Shown here one piece after another: positions 61,773-64,000 of a DNA stretch of 64,000 bases. The notes under the pieces are model-generated. The model made no database searches and was not told where the DNA came from. It worked only from the letters and a program-made list of their open reading frames with translations. The translations under genes and the position numbers were made by a program. The stretch is from Chitinophaga pinensis (GTDB lineage Bacteria > Bacteroidota > Bacteroidia > M30B66), in the NCBI GenBank assembly GCA_945883545.1, contig CAMCXT010000003.1:1-64000 (forward strand), read 5' to 3'. Each line of letters begins with the position of its first letter. The first letter of the stretch is position 1.

Positions 61773-63281
61773 ATGTCTAATAAAAGAGTAGCCCTGCTCA
61801 TCCTAGATGGCTGGGGAATTGGCAATGGAACGCATTCTGATGCGATCTCGAATGCAAATACGCCTGTGATGGACAAATTGATGAAGGAACAACCTTGGTC
61901 GACTTTGCAAACATCAGGTTTAGCCGTTGGTCTTCCAGCAGGGCAAATGGGCAACTCTGAAGTGGGCCACCTTAATATTGGAGCAGGTCGTGTTGTATAT
62001 CAGGAGCTAGTGAAAATCAACAATTCCACCGAAAATGGCGAAATGGCTGCGAATCCCACGCTTCAAGCAGCTTTAAATCATGCCCGTGAAAACAACAAGC
62101 CCGTGCACTTTTTCGGATTATTGTCGGACGGTTGCATCCACTCTTCTGATAAGCATTTACATCACCTAATTCAACTTGCAGAGGCGGCAAACGTTCAACG
62201 ATTCTATGTGCATGCCATCACAGATGGTCGAGATACAGACCCGAAAAGTGGCGCCGGTTTTATCGAAACTTTGGAAGAAAAACTTAGCAATACAAGAGGC
62301 AAATTGGCAACTATTGTGGGTAGATATTTTGCCATGGACCGCGACAAGCGTTGGGAAAGAGTGAAGATTGCTTACGATCTGTTTGTGCACGGAATAGGTG
62401 AGCCAAGCGATAATCTTCTCGAAACCCTTAAAAGCCGATACAATGCCAACGAAACCGACGAGTTCATTAAGCCAATTGTTGCGTTGGATGTGGATGGAAA
62501 AATTCAGCCCGGCGATGTAGTTATAAGCTACAATTACCGAACAGACCGCTGCCGTGAAATTACCGAAGTGCTTACTCAGAAAGAGTTTCCTGAGTTCGAG
62601 ATGAAGCCATTGCCACTGTATTACGTCACCATGACCAATTATGATGACAACTTCAAAGACGTGAAGGTGATCTTTTCCAAAGACGATATGCAATTCACAC
62701 TAGGTGAAGTAATTTCATCGGCTGGAAGAACGCAACTTAGGATTGCAGAAACTGAGAAATATCCACATGTTACCTTTTTCTTTTCGGGTGGAAGAGAAAG
62801 CGAATTCCCGGGTGAACATCGTATCATGATCCCTTCTCCGAAAGTCCCAACATATGATCTACAGCCTGAAATGAGCGCTGAAGGTATTCGAGACGCAGTT
62901 GTAGCTGACATTGAAAATAATCAACCTGATTTTATTTGTTTAAACTTCGCCAATCCTGATATGGTTGGACATACTGGCGTTTATGATGCTATTTTGAAGG
63001 CCGTAGAAACAGTAGACCACTGCCTTGGAACTGTGCTTGAAACACTAAGCAAATTCGAATATTCTGTAATTATTATAGCTGATCATGGAAATGCCGATTA
63101 TGCAGAGAATCCTGATGGCAGCCCAAATACAGCGCACACAACCAACCCAGTGCCTTGTATTTTAATAGATAGAGAACACAAGCACATTAGAAGCGGAAAG
63201 CTTGCCGACATTGCTCCTACCATTTTAAATTTGATGCACCTAAATATTCCGGTGCAGATGAACGGCGAGGTATTGGTTTAA
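61773..63281 (+). CDS. gpmI: 2,3-bisphosphoglycerate-independent phosphoglycerate mutase
   Basis: A 502-residue glycolytic enzyme of the alkaline-phosphatase superfamily, interconverting 3- and 2-phosphoglycerate with manganese. LLILDGWGIG near the start, GNSEVGHLNIGAG with the phospho-serine, RDTDPKSG and ADHGNADYAE are family motifs; length is normal. It starts 2 bases after the histidine kinase stop and ends before a bidirectional terminator. Confidence 0.96.
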   Translation: MSNKRVALLILDGWGIGNGTHSDAISNANTPVMDKLMKEQPWSTLQTSGLAVGLPAGQMGNSEVGHLNIGAGRVVYQELVKINNSTENGEMAANPTLQAALNHARENNKPVHFFGLLSDGCIHSSDKHLHHLIQLAEAANVQRFYVHAITDGRDTDPKSGAGFIETLEEKLSNTRGKLATIVGRYFAMDRDKRWERVKIAYDLFVHGIGEPSDNLLETLKSRYNANETDEFIKPIVALDVDGKIQPGDVVISYNYRTDRCREITEVLTQKEFPEFEMKPLPLYYVTMTNYDDNFKDVKVIFSKDDMQFTLGEVISSAGRTQLRIAETEKYPHVTFFFSGGRESEFPGEHRIMIPSPKVPTYDLQPEMSAEGIRDAVVADIENNQPDFICLNFANPDMVGHTGVYDAILKAVETVDHCLGTVLETLSKFEYSVIIIADHGNADYAENPDGSPNTAHTTNPVPCILIDREHKHIRSGKLADIAPTILNLMHLNIPVQMNGEVLV

Positions 63282-63293
63282 CCTATATAAAAG

Positions 63294-63332
63294 AAAAATC
63301 CCCGTGAAGATTGAACCTCACGGGGATTTTTT
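63294..63332. terminator. Bidirectional rho-independent terminator between gpmI and a convergent gene
   Basis: AAAAATCCCCGTGA pairs with TCACGGGGATTTTT across a 10-base loop. T runs occur on both strands, so it can end gpmI (plus) and the convergent type B cargo gene (minus). Confidence 0.9.
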
Positions 63333-63346
63333 ATTGTTATGAATGC

Positions 63347-64000
63347 CTATCGAAGCAAAGTCAATGTTCCTTCGTAACTATTCTTCAAACCGTTTCTATC
63401 AATCGCCTGGATCTTATAAATGTAGATGCCTCCAGGTAAAGTTCTTTCGCTAAGTCGGGTTTTGCCATCCCAACCGTTTTCGATATCGAAAGTACTATAA
63501 AGCAATTCTCCCCAACGGTCGTAAATACGCATCGAGAATTCTTGTACATCTTCGCCAAATGCACGGAATACATCATTATAACCATCTTCATTTGGTGTAA
63601 ATGCCGTTGGAACATAAAGTTTATATCCAATTTGAACGAACACTGTTTTGGAAGTTGAATCCATACATCCAAATTCATTAATCGCCAATTGAGTAATCGT
63701 GTAAGATCCTGAATCAGGGAACATTGGACGTGCATTGTTCGTGAAAATGGTATCGACACCAGGAATTTGGTACACAATTTCTGATGCACCATTCGAAATG
63801 TCTATAATATCTGTGTAAGGATTGATGATGTCGATCAATTCTGGACTCACGCTAAATGCTGAAATTGGCGTTGGATTGATCGTGATCATATTCTCCATTC
63901 TGTAAGTGTTGGAGCAACCATATTCTGAAGTAACCTGAAGTGAAACTGTGTAATTACCAGCTGTATTGTAAAGTATTGTCGGGTTGTTTTCTTCAGAATA
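63347..64000 (-). CDS. Type B type IX secretion cargo protein, C-terminal part
   Basis: The frame is open from the window edge for 217 codons and ends at a stop at 63347. It begins within a PKD domain (ILYNTAGNYTVSLQVTSEYG), continues with a second one, and ends in a type B tail (LYVPTAFTPNEDGYNDVFRA and IYDRWGELLYSTFD). The end is very like that of the 47584-51228 protein, including the spacing of motifs, so it is a third paralogue of that group. The N-terminal part is outside the window. A bidirectional terminator follows. Confidence 0.88.
   Translation of the reverse strand, partial: YSEENNPTILYNTAGNYTVSLQVTSEYGCSNTYRMENMITINPTPISAFSVSPELIDIINPYTDIIDISNGASEIVYQIPGVDTIFTNNARPMFPDSGSYTITQLAINEFGCMDSTSKTVFVQIGYKLYVPTAFTPNEDGYNDVFRAFGEDVQEFSMRIYDRWGELLYSTFDIENGWDGKTRLSERTLPGGIYIYKIQAIDRNGLKNSYEGTLTLLR

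Noticed and set aside
62166..62693. Minus-strand frame of 175 codons inside gpmI
   Set aside because: It is antisense to conserved gpmI sequence and has no signal of its own.
1..64000. tRNA, rRNA or other structured RNA genes
   Set aside because: I looked in all longer intergenic stretches and saw no cloverleaf, no CCA end in a proper context and no rRNA core sequence. A tool such as tRNAscan or Infernal would be decisive.

Overview
The window is AT-rich chromosomal DNA from a member of the Bacteroidota, most likely Flavobacteriales or a relative. The supporting evidence is type IX secretion C-terminal signals of both kinds (type A tails at 922-2517 and 9622-10536; type B 'gliding-motility' tails at 41724-46892, 47584-51228 and 63347-64000), a TonB receptor/DUF4249 pair, a bacterial PcrB/GGGP synthase, and -7 promoter boxes of the Bacteroidetes type TAnnTTTG in front of many genes. 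There are no rRNA or tRNA genes, CRISPR arrays, complete insertion sequences or prophage genes that I can see.

Layout. 1-5 kb: start of a rhodanese gene, a Crp/Fnr regulator, a secreted kelch-like protein, and two toxin-antitoxin modules (MntA/HepT and a PIN pair) on either side of a cytochrome c lipoprotein. 5-10.5 kb: rlmI-MATE, a PhoB/PhoR-like two-component system and a type A cargo protein. 10.6-20.2 kb: a minus-strand housekeeping block (typA, dtd, rsgA, tsaB, an adaptor/TolC efflux pair, rseP, dxr). 20.2-28.5 kb: accessory region with repeat-rich intergenic DNA, an undescribed 629-residue membrane-anchored protein next to a WYL regulator, a decayed small gene, a TPR/retropepsin protein and small membrane proteins. 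28.5-31.7 kb: TonB receptor plus DUF4249 lipoprotein. 31.7-34.2 kb: a minus-strand operon of SPFH protein, membrane protein, ribbon-helix-helix regulator and unknowns. 34.4-41.3 kb: methyltransferase, a hidden 55-residue membrane protein, a very large polytopic histidine kinase, a VWA protein and pcrB. 41.7-51.2 kb: two giant choice-of-anchor-L adhesin-like proteins flanking a phosphopantetheinyl transferase. 51.2-59.2 kb: a HisF-like protein with altered active site, three POT peptide transporters and an ABC-F protein. 59.3-63.3 kb: SPFH, thioredoxin-fold protein, histidine kinase and gpmI as one plus-strand run. The window ends inside a third type B cargo gene.

How it fits together. The physiology suggested is that of a proteolytic or peptide-using surface-dwelling bacterium: peptide uptake by three POT carriers, surface-displayed multidomain proteins exported by type IX secretion, and TonB-dependent uptake. 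Points most worth following up are a recurring promoter layout in which the -7 box lies exactly 4 nt before the start codon (suggesting leaderless transcripts), the SPFH/ribbon-helix-helix operon with an operator-like palindrome at its promoter, the 629-residue protein with its WYL neighbour, and the HisF paralogue that lacks the first catalytic aspartate.
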